From: Seminavis robusta
Lineage: Eukaryota; Bacillariophyta; Bacillariophyceae; Naviculales; Naviculaceae
Reading direction: 5' to 3'
Assembly (NCBI GenBank): GCA_903772945.1
Contig: CAICTM010000161.1
Location: 39,708 to 103,707, forward strand
DNA length: 64,000 bases
Numbering within the stretch: position 1 is the stretch's first letter; the number at the start of each line of letters is the position of its first letter. The notes under the pieces were generated by a model that worked only from the letters and a program-made list of their open reading frames with translations, did no database searches and was not told the DNA's origin. Positions 52,436 to 63,270 of the stretch are shown in pieces. Position numbers and translations under genes: made by a program.

Positions 52436-55282
52436 TCAGGAATCTTGACTATTTCCCTGTAGAAAATACTGACTCCAATCCTTTCGCTGAGGGATTTCGA
52501 ACAAAGGATAAGAGGCAGTAGACACTTGGTCAAGTGGTTCTTGGCTGTCCACAGGAAGGCCGTTTTGTAGCGATCCCTGCATTAGCTGTCGCGATCCCTG
52601 CATTAGCTGTCGTCCTCGCACACAAGTGGATTCCTTCGATTCTTCATTACTAGCTTCCGATCCCGCTGGTGCTACCGGTACACCAAGAGGGATTTGTCCC
52701 AGCACAACCTCTGTGTTTTTGTGCTCATTCACAAAGGAGGCGTGATTGCGATATTGCTGGTCCGATGCCTCCTCAATGCCTGCTGACTTGTTGGAGCTGT
52801 GCGATATGTATGGCTCCATCTTTGAGGAGCTCCTGCTTCTACCTCCTTCACTGTGGACTGCCTCTTCAATGATGGGCAAGTCGGTATTTGTTTGCGCCTG
52901 CTGGCCGCTAAAGTCAGCGTCCCTCTGCAAAGCAATCACAGCAGAAGGATCCATGCTGCCAAAAGGACTCTGATTGTCAAACGAACCACGGGAGTTGGTG
53001 GGAAATATCGATGCCACCTTTGCCCAAATCCTTGTGAGGTAGCCGCTGGAGGACCCCTCGGCCGTGCTCCGTTGCCTATTTGCCAGTTTGGGGCGAATGT
53101 ACACCAAAAAGTTGTTGAACCCTTGAAGAGGTGCCACAAAGGCAACTGTCAAAGACAACCCAAAGTTGTCGAGCTTGTCGTCTATGGCATCCAGATAGAC
53201 ACTGAAGGTAATGGGCCAGGTGATGTAGAATGCCAGCATGAAAAGAAAACATTGCCAAAAGACAGCTTGCTCCATTTTGCTCGCCTGTCCCACCCCCATG
53301 GTCCACCTCCGTGCTGAAGCGGATTGTTGCCGGACTTTGCAGTACACCAACAGCATGAATCCTGTAATGGCCAGGATAGACAGAGCAACCGGTATGACCA
53401 CAAACAACAAGACATGCCAGAGTTTGCCTTCGGGTGGTGGTAGTATGTGGCACCCATACTCAATCCAGTGATAAATGGGAATGGCTCCAAAGGCCAGCCC
53501 CAATCCAACAGCCAATGGTGCAGCATGCAAATAGAGTTGTATCTTTTTGAGCTGGAACTCTCTCCAACCTTTTACAATGACCAAAAAGTAGTAGATGGAA
53601 AGGGAGGCATTGTAGTAGATTGAGGTAATTCCCAGTTGAACAAAGAACGCTTGGGTCTTGCAGGTGGCCTGATTTCCCATGGCACCTTCCACATGTCCTG
53701 CTTGTTCCTTGTCAAAAGGGGCCGTAGCGGCAAACCAAGCTGAGGCCGTCACAATATCGAATACAGCCATTGCAATGAGCAGGCTGTGGAACACTGTGGA
53801 TCTGGCCTTGGGGTCCGACAGGGTATCGTACAAAACGTAGGATGCTCCACCAAAGGACAAAATGGCCGATGTGCGAGAAGCCCAAATCAATGCCTTTCGT
53901 TGTGCTTGATTGATAGTGCCTAGGTAATCCTTGGAGCGTTCAGTGGGCTTGGGTGGCTGGGGGCACAGTGTTTCTGGACACATGCGGGCGAGAAAGATGG
54001 ACTCAAAGCAATTTTCGGTGGTGGCATGGATATACCCATCGTTAAACAAGCTGGTAACATTTTCACAAAATTCCTCCAGCGGACCGTCATATGCCGCCAA
54101 GATTATCGAGTTGTACCCTTCCGGTACGGTGGCATTTGTATCACAGGGACTGGCCAGAAGACAGTCCGCTTGGACGGCGAATTCATCACACCAGGCACAT
54201 TGATGGTAGTACATTCGGGCAAATTCGCACAAAGTGTCGTTTTCCATATACGTGAGATGGTCTCTATGAGCCTCCAAATCGTAAACTCTGTGTGGATTGT
54301 CGAAATCAAAGAAATCCCAAAACAGGTCAAAGCAAACCTCCTCGGCTTCTCCACGTCGATTTGGTGGTGTTGGTGTTGGCGGAGGCTCGCAAGAGAGGGA
54401 CTCCTCTGTTTGAAAACAAAAGTCACCTCCCGTACACCAAAGACATAAATGGTAGCCATTTCGAAGTGCCAGACACTCAGGGTCTTGTTTGTCAAAGACT
54501 GAAAGGTATTCCAAATGGTTGGCCGGATCCATGAATTGGGATCGGTTCAAGGTTCGAAATGCCTGTGCCTGGATAATTTCACAGATTTCCTGATCGAGTT
54601 CGTCGAGCTGGTCACCCATGATAAGTGAGCTGTTATTGGGTTGGTGACAGGTGGGGGCGTACTGTTCCTCATCAAAACAGCCTCCTTGACATTCCCCCGG
54701 ACAGAGATGTCTGACTAGACGGGATTCCTCGCAGACTTGATACGTTCTTGGCGCGAAATGTAGTTCCTCGAGCGCTTTCAAGATTGCACATGTTTGATTG
54801 ACATCTTGTGGGGTCTTGTACTGTGGATATCTGTCATCATCTGCCAAGACTTGTTCCAGGGAAGGTTGCCCACCACAATTGGGTGCGTAAGCATAGTAGA
54901 GACAGGCATCTCGCTCCCACTGATTTTTCTGTTGGCAAAAACCACAGTGACTATAGGCTTTTTGAACGTGTAAGCACTCAGCATCCTCGGGGGTGTATTG
55001 GTTGAAGAAATCGACATGAGCCGGGATCAGATGGGTCGCTACCGATTGGTTAATAAAATAGTCTTCAATCCAGTAGCACGTCTCTTCAATCTCCAGAATG
55101 TCTTGCAAGTCTGTCATCGGATCATCCCTCTTGCATGTCATATGAAAAGCATCAAAGCAACCATCCTTGTTCCGTGTTGCATTGACTGTCACAGCCAGGA
55201 ATATTGATACTATTTGCAGTAGTAGCACCCATGCTTTCCAAGCGAGGCGGTGAAAGTGGAATCTCCCAAGAGAAGATCTCAT
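52436..55282 (-). CDS. Receptor 5: cysteine-rich ectodomain, seven-helix receptor
   Basis: This intronless gene gives 948 residues with an ATG at 55282. The N-terminus is nearly the same as receptor 4 (FHFHRLAWKAWVLLLQIVS, then RNKDGCFDAF). Ectodomain modules end HCGFC, LCLWC and QCAWC. The seven-helix core is close to receptor 4. In the tail, SMDPSAVIAL and RKDWSQYFLQGN are kept. A 21-bp in-frame tandem duplication (52570-52590 and 52591-52611) repeats RQLMQGS and is absent in receptor 4. It forms the right arm of an inverted duplication with receptor 4. Likely a plasma-membrane receptor with unknown ligand. Confidence 0.8.
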   Translation of the reverse strand: MRSSLGRFHFHRLAWKAWVLLLQIVSIFLAVTVNATRNKDGCFDAFHMTCKRDDPMTDLQDILEIEETCYWIEDYFINQSVATHLIPAHVDFFNQYTPEDAECLHVQKAYSHCGFCQQKNQWERDACLYYAYAPNCGGQPSLEQVLADDDRYPQYKTPQDVNQTCAILKALEELHFAPRTYQVCEESRLVRHLCPGECQGGCFDEEQYAPTCHQPNNSSLIMGDQLDELDQEICEIIQAQAFRTLNRSQFMDPANHLEYLSVFDKQDPECLALRNGYHLCLWCTGGDFCFQTEESLSCEPPPTPTPPNRRGEAEEVCFDLFWDFFDFDNPHRVYDLEAHRDHLTYMENDTLCEFARMYYHQCAWCDEFAVQADCLLASPCDTNATVPEGYNSIILAAYDGPLEEFCENVTSLFNDGYIHATTENCFESIFLARMCPETLCPQPPKPTERSKDYLGTINQAQRKALIWASRTSAILSFGGASYVLYDTLSDPKARSTVFHSLLIAMAVFDIVTASAWFAATAPFDKEQAGHVEGAMGNQATCKTQAFFVQLGITSIYYNASLSIYYFLVIVKGWREFQLKKIQLYLHAAPLAVGLGLAFGAIPIYHWIEYGCHILPPPEGKLWHVLLFVVIPVALSILAITGFMLLVYCKVRQQSASARRWTMGVGQASKMEQAVFWQCFLFMLAFYITWPITFSVYLDAIDDKLDNFGLSLTVAFVAPLQGFNNFLVYIRPKLANRQRSTAEGSSSGYLTRIWAKVASIFPTNSRGSFDNQSPFGSMDPSAVIALQRDADFSGQQAQTNTDLPIIEEAVHSEGGRSRSSSKMEPYISHSSNKSAGIEEASDQQYRNHASFVNEHKNTEVVLGQIPLGVPVAPAGSEASNEESKESTCVRGRQLMQGSRQLMQGSLQNGLPVDSQEPLDQVSTASYPLFEIPQRKDWSQYFLQGNSQDS
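52570..52611. repeat. 21-bp in-frame tandem duplication
   Basis: Two exact copies of a 21-bp unit (52570-52590, 52591-52611) lie in the cytoplasmic tail of receptor 5 and add seven residues without breaking the frame. Confidence 0.9.
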
Positions 55283-55318
55283 TTCCTATGGCAGCAGCCT
55301 GCCCCTCAGTGCCACTGT

Positions 55319-55690
55319 CTTTTTGCGTTGGTGCTGCTATAGTTGCAGATCCTCCTCCGAGACGATAGCTCGGTCAGGATCAATGATATACGTACTCTTC
55401 CTCGGGAACTGCGAGTCAATGATGAACTTGGCCCCAGTGGATACTTTGTTTCTTATGCTGTTCTGGCTGATGGCTTGGCCTTGCCACTGGCCACTTGCCG
55501 CGCTGTTGCACTCGCTCCTGATGTTGGGGAGCCAGCTAGGCTGTTTTTTGTTGCCTTGGGTGCGGTATGTCCAGCGAGAGGAAAGGCCAGGGGAGCTTCA
55601 TGCTACTGGGACGAGCCAAACGCACAACCACCAAGGGCTCTTGGGGATGCTCTAGCTAGATTAGTTGATGCGACCTACGACTACCGGTAT
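55319..55690. other. Region open on both strands, upstream of receptor 5
   Basis: The plus strand is open from about 55343 to 55903 (it begins with TTG, not ATG) and the minus strand is open from about 55600 to a stop near 55340, reading STYIIDPDRAIVSEEDLQL at its end. The part nearest the receptor resembles the 5' flank of receptor 4. There, VVSEEELQL can be read at the matching place. Which strand codes, if either, cannot be decided here. No known domain was recognised. Confidence 0.35.
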
Positions 55691-55691
55691 C

Positions 55692-56429
55692 CTAAAGGGC
55701 AAATGTCAAGATGTAGTCAAAGACATCTCGAGGGATGCGATGCTTTTCCAATTCTTTCCGAAGCGCTCCCCACAGAGCCCGAGACATGCGCTCTTTTAGC
55801 AACGCCTCCCCCAATCCCCTCTTTCTCAGAATGTCCAAGGGAATCTTGCCGTTGTGGTTTTCGAGGAAAAGAGCGCTGGGATGGGCGTCCACCAGGCCGG
55901 TAATCCAAGTTTCCAAGTGCGCCGTTCCAACCTTTCCGCACAGCAAGTGCAGTGGATACTCACCCCTGCGGTCTGTATGCTTGGCTGCACCCGGGAACTT
56001 ATCCAGAAGGTGTTGCATGATTTCAATGTCGCCCTCGGAGTAGGTCTGGCGAGGGGCACACGACAGGAAATCACACAGCAGTTCTCCACCATTCACCAGG
56101 GATTGCGGGGTCCATTCCAAAAGGAAGTCTAGTTTCTCCACCGAAAGATGCTTTGCCGCCCTGCACAAAAGCTTTATGGGAATGCGCCCCAAATAATCCT
56201 TTGTCTCGAGGCTATCATAGACGGCGGCAGCGGCGTCTAAGAAGCCTGATATGACCTTTGGTCAAGATAAGGGGCAAACAGTAGTAGGTCAAAATTTGAC
56301 ATAGACATGGTCTCGTCTTACAAAGGATTATGTCCAAGGTAGCAATATGGACCTTTTCCCCCAATTCAGAAAGTGAAGCTTGGATTCCAGCACAGAACAG
56401 AAATCTAGAATCAGGACGAAAGCAAGCCA
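55692..56429 (-). CDS. Ankyrin-repeat protein, 5' end unresolved
   Basis: The main exon (56245-55692) reads through LGRIPIKLLCRAAKHLSVEKL, GEYPLHLLCG and GKIPLDILRKRG, typical ankyrin-repeat hairpins. The second conserves the PLHxLC core of the repeats. The exon is preceded by an AG acceptor at 56246-56247. An upstream frame (about 56429-56322) ending in a GTAAGA donor joins in phase to give ATLDIILCFLDAAAAVYDS. That upstream piece has no ATG and a TAA directly before it, so at least one more 5' exon is missing or the gene is truncated. About 220 residues are visible, with a C-terminal DVFDYILTFAL. Ankyrin repeats bind proteins; no specific role is evident. Confidence 0.6.
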
Positions 56430-56999
56430 CTTAGCAACTTGTCAGGCAGCCAGCTTCTGCCTACGTTCTTCAATCAGAAGGTGTTTGTCATGTGCCTGTG
56501 TAATTTCGGCAGAAAGCAACTGCCAGACAAATTGCTAAGTGGCTGACCTTCCTCGTGATCAGGACCATTCTGTTGTAGATCAGGCCGTGCGCAATACAGA
56601 ATGGTAAGAACTTAGACTACAGAATTAGAAGAAAAATAGAGTTGAAATAATAACATACTAGGAGAGAATTAGGATTTAAAACGTAGTGGGAACGGGTCAT
56701 GGAAAATAACATATCATGACCAACACATGCTTAAAATACGGGGCCTTGTACAGATTGCATTCCACGTGCAACCACAAACAGCACCACTAATAGGCAAGGT
56801 CCCAACCAAAAGGTCAAGATGTACAGTTTCGAAAGTGGTGGGGGTGCAAAAATAACCAGCTGAGCACCCTGCAACCGAAAACAACAGCAACAAGGGGATG
56901 GATCTGTACCGAAAGGTCAAAATCAGGAAGTATCAGGCCCAAAATATTCAGTGGAGCCCCCTGATTAATCATCAAGGGTGCTGGCTCTCTTCCTCTTTT
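56430..56999. other. Intergenic, AT-rich
   Basis: No supported gene. Open frames are short and lack motifs. Confidence 0.4.
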
Positions 57000-58931
57000 T
57001 GTGCTTTCGTGCCTCCTTTGCCTCGCGCTTTCGCTTCTGGGAGTCTAATTTCAGTTGATAGGTTGCCGAAGCTTGGTCATGTTTTTTCGCCATAGCCTCG
57101 TCATGGCGTTTCTGAATAGTGAGGCAAAGGTACAGGTATATAGATGAGTTGGCAATAATTTCAGGTATGGCGCACAGACTGTTGCACTTACCTGCAGCAT
57201 TTCAACAAACTTGGTATCAATTTCAACCAACTTGTCAAGATTCGTCTCTCGGTTGATCTTGACCTCTTCCTTGACCTCCTCAACATGTCAATGCCTTCAG
57301 CAACCCACCCACCAAACTCTTTCTGGCCAGAACAATTATCAGAGTATTTTCCCTTGAAGCGAAAAGTACTGGGTTCCTTCTGCTGTATGTAGGGTAGTTC
57401 CTTGGCCCCCTTCTTCATACGCCACTGTATAGTTCAGTCCACCTCTTGTGGAATTGTCAAAGACCACGTAGACAAATGCTTCCGTGCCAGCTGGAATCTG
57501 ATGAACTCCAACAACTTCATGAGTAGTGGGGCATACGGTCCGGCGATGCTTCTCACCGTAACATGGCTTTGAGGTAAAAAACAAAGGGCAAAGCTGAGAA
57601 TCATGACTAAATATATCTGAATTCAATCTCAAATAGTCTGCTTTGTACTTACGCGCCAGCCACAATAGGAAGCAACTGTTGAGATACAGCTCCAAAAGCT
57701 CCAGGTTGTAAACCTCCTTGTCTGTTTGCGGATCCCCATCAGGAATGTCAACAGTCAAATCACGGAGCATTATCTTCTTGATTGCTTCAAGAGTGGGAAG
57801 TGGACGGGGGTTAACTGGTTTGCCATTCGCAACACCCTCTCCTTCCATCCATTCAAGAGCCCGCTTTCTCATCTCTGTGCAGATGTTGCTTCGAAGAGTG
57901 TTGATGGCCTCAACAAGGGTGGGAGTGTAAAGTCGGATAAATTCTTTACGACTTTCCTATGGGGCATTAGAATCAGCCGTCATTCAGGAGCAAAGCAAAG
58001 CAATCATGAGCAACACAGTTAGTGACTGACCTAAATCTCAAAGCAAAGCAAGCAATCATGAGCAAAGCACTGACCTTTATCTCCGCTTTCTCTGTTCCAA
58101 CTCGTCGCCCTTAAACTGGGTGCCGGGAAGCATCAGGACATCATCAAGCAGCTGCTCCGTCAGAGCTTCAGCCTGCTTCCAGTCATCAAGAAATTTGCAC
58201 CGACGCAAGGTAACCCGACCTTGTTTGCTTTTGCACCTGCCCAGCAATGGCATCGTTTTGCTGCTTCTTCAACTCTTTTTTAGAAAGTTTTCCTCCACTT
58301 CGAGCAGCTGGACAGAAAAACATAAAAAGGGTGAGGGTATTCCATGTGTACCAGAGCAAATCACGATGTTTAGCTGCTGATCTGTGTTAGCTTACAACTT
58401 TTCTTTGTGAGAAGCGCCTTGTACTTTTGCTTCAAAGTGTCATGTTCCTCCTGTGGTTGCATCATGATCTTCTTTTTCTTTTGAGGTTGTGCTGTCAAAT
58501 TTGAAACTTGGCCCTTCAGCCTCCGATTTTCGTCCTTGTAACCTTTAACTCCCTTCGCCATCTTCTGGTTGTGCTTAGGATAGACTGAAAGTACTTGCTT
58601 GATGATTGTTTCAGTGTTGCCTTTGATTTTGCCGGCTTTCACCCTTTCATGCAGCTGATGCAGCAAGGGTTCCACAGGGTCAACTTCAGGTTGCTCAAGA
58701 TTGCCTTCCTCGTTGTCAGAATCCTCGTCAGATGATGAGTCCACGCTAGCAGGTGGACTCACTTTCTTGCTGGTTTGCCTGTTCTGTTGGTGGGCAGAGG
58801 AGTGTTGCGATGATGCTTCCTGTTGGTTCCTCCACCACGCTGCCTCTTTGACCTCGGATCCTCCTCAGTTTCGTTGTCGTCTGGCATCCAGCTGTCGTCG
58901 TCGTCTTGCAGTAGTGCAGAGTTGTTGGTAA
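57000..58931 (-). CDS. Uncharacterised multi-exon open frame, probably repeat-associated
   Basis: Several minus-strand blocks read like one interrupted gene: an acidic start (DDSWMPDDNETEEDPRSKRQ) near 58900-58830, a Ser/Asp-rich and coiled part at 58762-58395 (ending KQKYKALLTKKS before a GTAAGC donor), GGKLSKKELKKQQNDAIAGQ near 58310-58230, KFLDDWKQAEALTEQLLDDV near 58200-58140, a folded part at 57950-57380 (ICTEMRKRALEWMEGEG ... YLNSCFLLWLARKYKADYLR), and a basic coiled end (LDSQKRKREAKEARKHKKRK) near 57050-56980. Not all junctions could be solved and there are frame conflicts near 58750. The composition (acidic start, coiled coil, basic end) suggests a DNA-associated or mobile-element protein. 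No known domain was recognised. Confidence 0.4.
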
Positions 58932-58975
58932 TGGTAATGGTGGAGGATAGAAATCAGAGCAACCAAAAGAAGATG

Positions 58976-59782
58976 AGTAACCAGCAGACAGCCCATGGTC
59001 GAGCTGTCAACCGTCATGAGATCCACAAACCGACAATTGTGAAGTTTCTATTTCAATTGTTGCCAGTTGGGAAACGGGTCCACCGGGATGACCCCAAGTA
59101 TGATCACCACTGTCCCCGTTGCGGCAGTGATCAGGAAACTGAAACCCATGTTTATCGATGCCCACATGTTGACGTGGATTTGTGGCGAGGGACCATGCAA
59201 CGAGCGATCAGCACAAAGTTGCGCAAGGATTCCACCGACCCCTTCCTCCTGGAAATTGCTCTGGATGGACTACAATACCACCTTTGAAGATCGATTCCTC
59301 CACCCATGGCACTACCCTGACAGGTATAGGGACCTCGTTGACACTCAAAATCTCATTGGTTGGGACAACTTCCTGAGAGGACGTTTGTCCACGCACTGGG
59401 CTAAGCATCAAGATGCATATCTGCATCGGGTCGGCTCCCAGAGACAACCAAGACAGGGCAGCTCTGGGTCACCAACCTAGCCTCACTGCTCATCCAGCAG
59501 TGGTGGAACCTGTGGGAGGATCGCAATGCTGCCAGCATGGCAAAACAGAAAAACCAGTGGAAGAAGAAGCACGAACAGCTTCAGCGGGAGGTGGAACTCA
59601 TTTACGAGAAAGCGGATCTGATCCCAGGTGGCTGGTGGATTTTATCTTCAAGCGACCCCTTGACGAGCAAATGGCAAAGGGCCCAGGCGACATCAAAGCG
59701 TGGCTTGCCAATTGCTGCCCGTCGTCGACAAGGCACTCAGGGACGAGCATGCACGCACATGCGGAACAATGACACAGGGTAA
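58976..59782 (+). pseudogene. Decayed retroelement C-terminal region
   Basis: The plus strand encodes, across three frames, a chain resembling the C-terminal part of reverse-transcriptase-linked proteins common in diatoms: FLFQLLPVGKRVHRDDP, a Cys/His knuckle CPRCGSDQETETHVYRCP, then in a second frame IGWDNFLRGRLSTHWAKHQ, then in a third WWNLWEDRNAASMAKQKNQW. At least two frameshifts separate the pieces and no polymerase part is present. It is a dead fragment. Family naming is from memory of the pattern. Confidence 0.5.
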
Positions 59783-61899
59783 CTCCGCACAGAAGGGGTC
59801 CTGCGTAGAAATAGATGGCAATCCAGCCAAGGGTAGATAGTTAGCTGCAAAGCACCCTCCGGAGTTTTTAAAACTTCTCCGGTGGGGGCTTGCACTAGGC
59901 CGGTTCCTATGTGGGCGTCTTTGTACGTCTGAGGTACTCGGTTCAATATGGCTCCGTTCAGCGGGTGGTCTATTTGAGGTGCAGCCTAAATAATAAAACT
60001 TCGTTATTTTTTGAGTAACCAGCAGATACAGCAGCAAGGTGTTGCTTTGTTCGAAAATGAAACGAAAGGAGTGCATCCATCATGTTTGTGCTACAGCCGA
60101 GTAATGGCAAGAGGAGTTGTTTCGATAGAACCGATTGGAGCGTTTTGGCATACTCTAGTACTAGCGGTGATACACACGCGACTGCCGTTGGGAAATTGTG
60201 GGACTAACCTTTTTTTCTACGACCACCACCAGTAGCATTCTGACGGTGATGCTCCTGTTGCGTTGTCATTGTATAAGTATCTAGGAATTCCTTCTTCCTT
60301 TTGAATAAATCAATATGTTTTCTTAACTCGATTGGTACTCGCCTTGGCATTTTCGTAAGAATATTGCCGCCATCATTTGGTCAAGATTTTGGTCTCATTT
60401 CTGGCCAAAATGTGGAGGGAAACTGACGCCAACACCCACCAATATAGATATTCATGATGAATCTTTTGAATTGACCATTCTTAATCATTTGATGGGACCC
60501 AGGATGCGCCTGCCTTTATACAATCCTCATAGTAGTAAACATCATTCGCTCCACATAACAGTTTGTACGTGCATGCTTACGTTCCATTTTTAAACACGTT
60601 ACAGTAGGCACGTTTCAATGTCAAGCTCGACTCACTAGGGTTAGATAGTGTTGTTTTAAGTACCAGGTACCCAATCTTTCACGTGGCGATGCAATCATGA
60701 AGAAAGCTCACAAATTGATTGTAAATGCCCCTGAACAGCAGCTTTCGTGCGGATCTAGATGTTTGATACTGCACAGATTTTTGGCTACGAGCTAAAGTTT
60801 GTGGAACTTCGTTCTAAACATTTATTAGTTGTCATGACAGACCAAACTGAAGGCCGGCTTTGTCATTGAGGTATTCATCCGGTAGCGCTTGTTCCAGCCA
60901 ATGACCAAAAACATCAACCCATTGGGCTCGAGGCTTAATTTGAAAGTTAGTTTCTCTTTGTTTCTGCATCCATGTCAGCACTACAAAGAGAGGGGCCCTT
61001 GATCTTTTCAACCCGACGAGGAAGAACTTCCTGCGGCTTGTGATCCGGTACATTGGAGCCATTTCAGAGGTTAGCTTTCGTAAAAGTGTGAGTTTCTGAT
61101 TCGAGCAGAAACCCCCGCCTGCATTCTACGACAGACATAAACTCCATTTTGAACACCAAGCTCACCGTGTCCGAAGCAACTGTTTGTGCTTTTCTTCTTC
61201 TTTACTCTTGGGAGAATCTCGGTACCACGAACCAAATCAGCCCCGCTTCAGGCTCAGATTAGTAACAGTTTCCTCAGATTCAGATCTACCGCCCCAATCA
61301 AATCAGACCCAATCGCGCCATGCGAGGCCTCGATAGTCTGGATTCACGCGGTGATCTGCCCATTTCGATGATGCTCGCTCCTGTATCTTGAGCTTGTCGC
61401 CACAATTTTGGGGTCAGCTTGTCTTTGCAAGTCATGCAAAAAATTAAGAATTTGTTCATCCCAAGGCTTATTGTGGGGAATCCTTATAGTGTGTATCACT
61501 TCCACCACCTACTGAATAATACACCTGTGGGTTGTTCTTTATCTTGGAAGATGTTGATTGTTGCTCAGTAACAAATCGCTTCCAAGTTGGGTGGTGCCAA
61601 ATACTCCTGTCGAGATGGCTGGTCGTAATAACACCCACAGCTTGTAACCTCGAATATCTGCCAGTGCCATATCAATCAACAAAAACTCATCTAGTCGAAT
61701 AGATGTTTGCCAATCAAAAAGGCGCTGATCTTTTGTTTAACAGAGCAGCAATCTTGGTGAGCTTGTTACCACTCTCGTTAGATCCTGTATCAAACTCCAT
61801 CGGTAAACCAAACAGAACGATGTCACAACACCTATGGACCAGAGCTTGAAACTGTATTATTCGAGGCCCCCGTCCTGTTTTTCTATCACTCTCTTCGCA
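59783..61899. other. Gene-poor region
   Basis: No intact gene is supported over about 2 kb. The minus-strand frame at 60832-61062 (ends LNDKAGLQFGLS) could be a tail piece of the element described next, but it shows no motif. The rest is AT-rich with short chance frames. Confidence 0.4.
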
Positions 61900-63270
61900 T
61901 CAACCACATAATTATTACCGACCTGGTTTGCAACTTGGCAACATGCGCACAGACTATTTTCGGCTGCCCAAGAAAAGCCTACCAAACACAGCAAAATCTC
62001 GACCAAACGCCCCATTTCAGTTGCAATCTTGTGCTGTCATCTTCTTTTCATCAACAACCAGCTGCCTCCCGTGTGTTTATCGAAGGATCATGGTCATTGC
62101 AAGCAACACACCCCGGTACTCTTTTGCAGTGATCCTGCCCTCACGGATCCCATCTGTACAGTTGTACAATCGCATGTCTGATTCACATTGTCGGGCAAAA
62201 TTTGTGCCACCAAACAGCTGCGCCAGGTTGTCAATTTCTTGAGCACAATGTTAATCAGGACCAACTTGCTCAAAAAGCACATCACGAACGTAGGCAAAAA
62301 GAACGAGGAGGACCTGATGGAGCAATTCTGTTGGAGTAGCACCGTGTATTCCTCTAGTGCTAATTGGACTGAATCGAAGTTTGTAGGTACAATTTTGGAT
62401 GCAATGCTGTGAAATCTTCTTTAAAGCGTCAAGATCTTGAAGATCACACAATTGTTTTAACTGTGACACAGTCTTCAACGGAAACCGAGCTTCTGGATTG
62501 TCACTCTCTTCTTTCGGACAGTGGCAGTACCGGCACAAATGCTTCACACCCTTTCCATAGTTGTTGTAGGCACCACAAAGGGTATCGGCCTCCTTGTTGT
62601 CACATTTCACAAAGGCGATATAGGGGACAAACTCAGGATCCTTCCAAGCCGTGCCGCTTATATCGCAATCCCAGACGAACCACGCTTCTGAACATTCAAC
62701 AAAGACTCGTACGTAGATCACATGTTCCAAATGGGATGAAATATCAGTGGCTTTGCCTTGCTCAATCAGCCACCTTTCTTCCGCTGGTCTTCCTTACGTC
62801 GTCAGTCGATCTTCTCTCCATGCGCTCCTACTAACTATCTACTATAGCTGTCTGCGCAGCAACAGACTGATTGGCCTTCGAACTTACCCTTGGCCTTTGC
62901 TTTCTTGGCTGAGGCAACAAAACCCAACAATCTCCAGGCCTGGTCTTGATTTCTGTACTTCCGTGTGTGATTACCAAGAGCCATCTTAATAGCAGTGACA
63001 GGCATGCTTTTCATTGCTCCAGTGTCGGCACCCTCAATGTACAATACAATCGTTAGAACAACACGTTTCTTGATTCCTTTCTTGTAGTTCTTGACTGCTT
63101 CCCGATATCCTTTTCCAGTGTTCAAATCTGCATAGAAACCAATTGTTTCCGGGGACTCAGCTGTTGGATCATTTTCGAAAAACAAATAATCACCATCTGT
63201 TACTCGTGGATCCGAAAGCAGTGACTCGATGCACCCCCATGCATCATTACAAACAAGCTCAAGATTCTGT
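61900..63270 (-). pseudogene. Decayed transposase-like gene
   Basis: Blocks on the minus strand follow the order of a transposon-encoded protein seen in many diatom repeats: DAWGCIESLLSDPRV, TIVLYIEGADTGAMKSMPVT with MALGNHTRKYRNQDQAW (63260-62880, ended by a GTAAGT donor), then after a gap NYGKGVKHLCRYCHCP (Cys/His knuckle) and RFSPISTRGIHGATPTELLH (62730-62254). Reading continues past a single in-frame TAA at about 62250 into IDNLAQLFGGTNFARQ and GIREGRITAKEYRGVLL until a second stop near 62080, after which the frame decays. It is probably inactive. Family assignment (Plavaka/KDZ-like DNA transposon group) is tentative. Confidence 0.5.
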
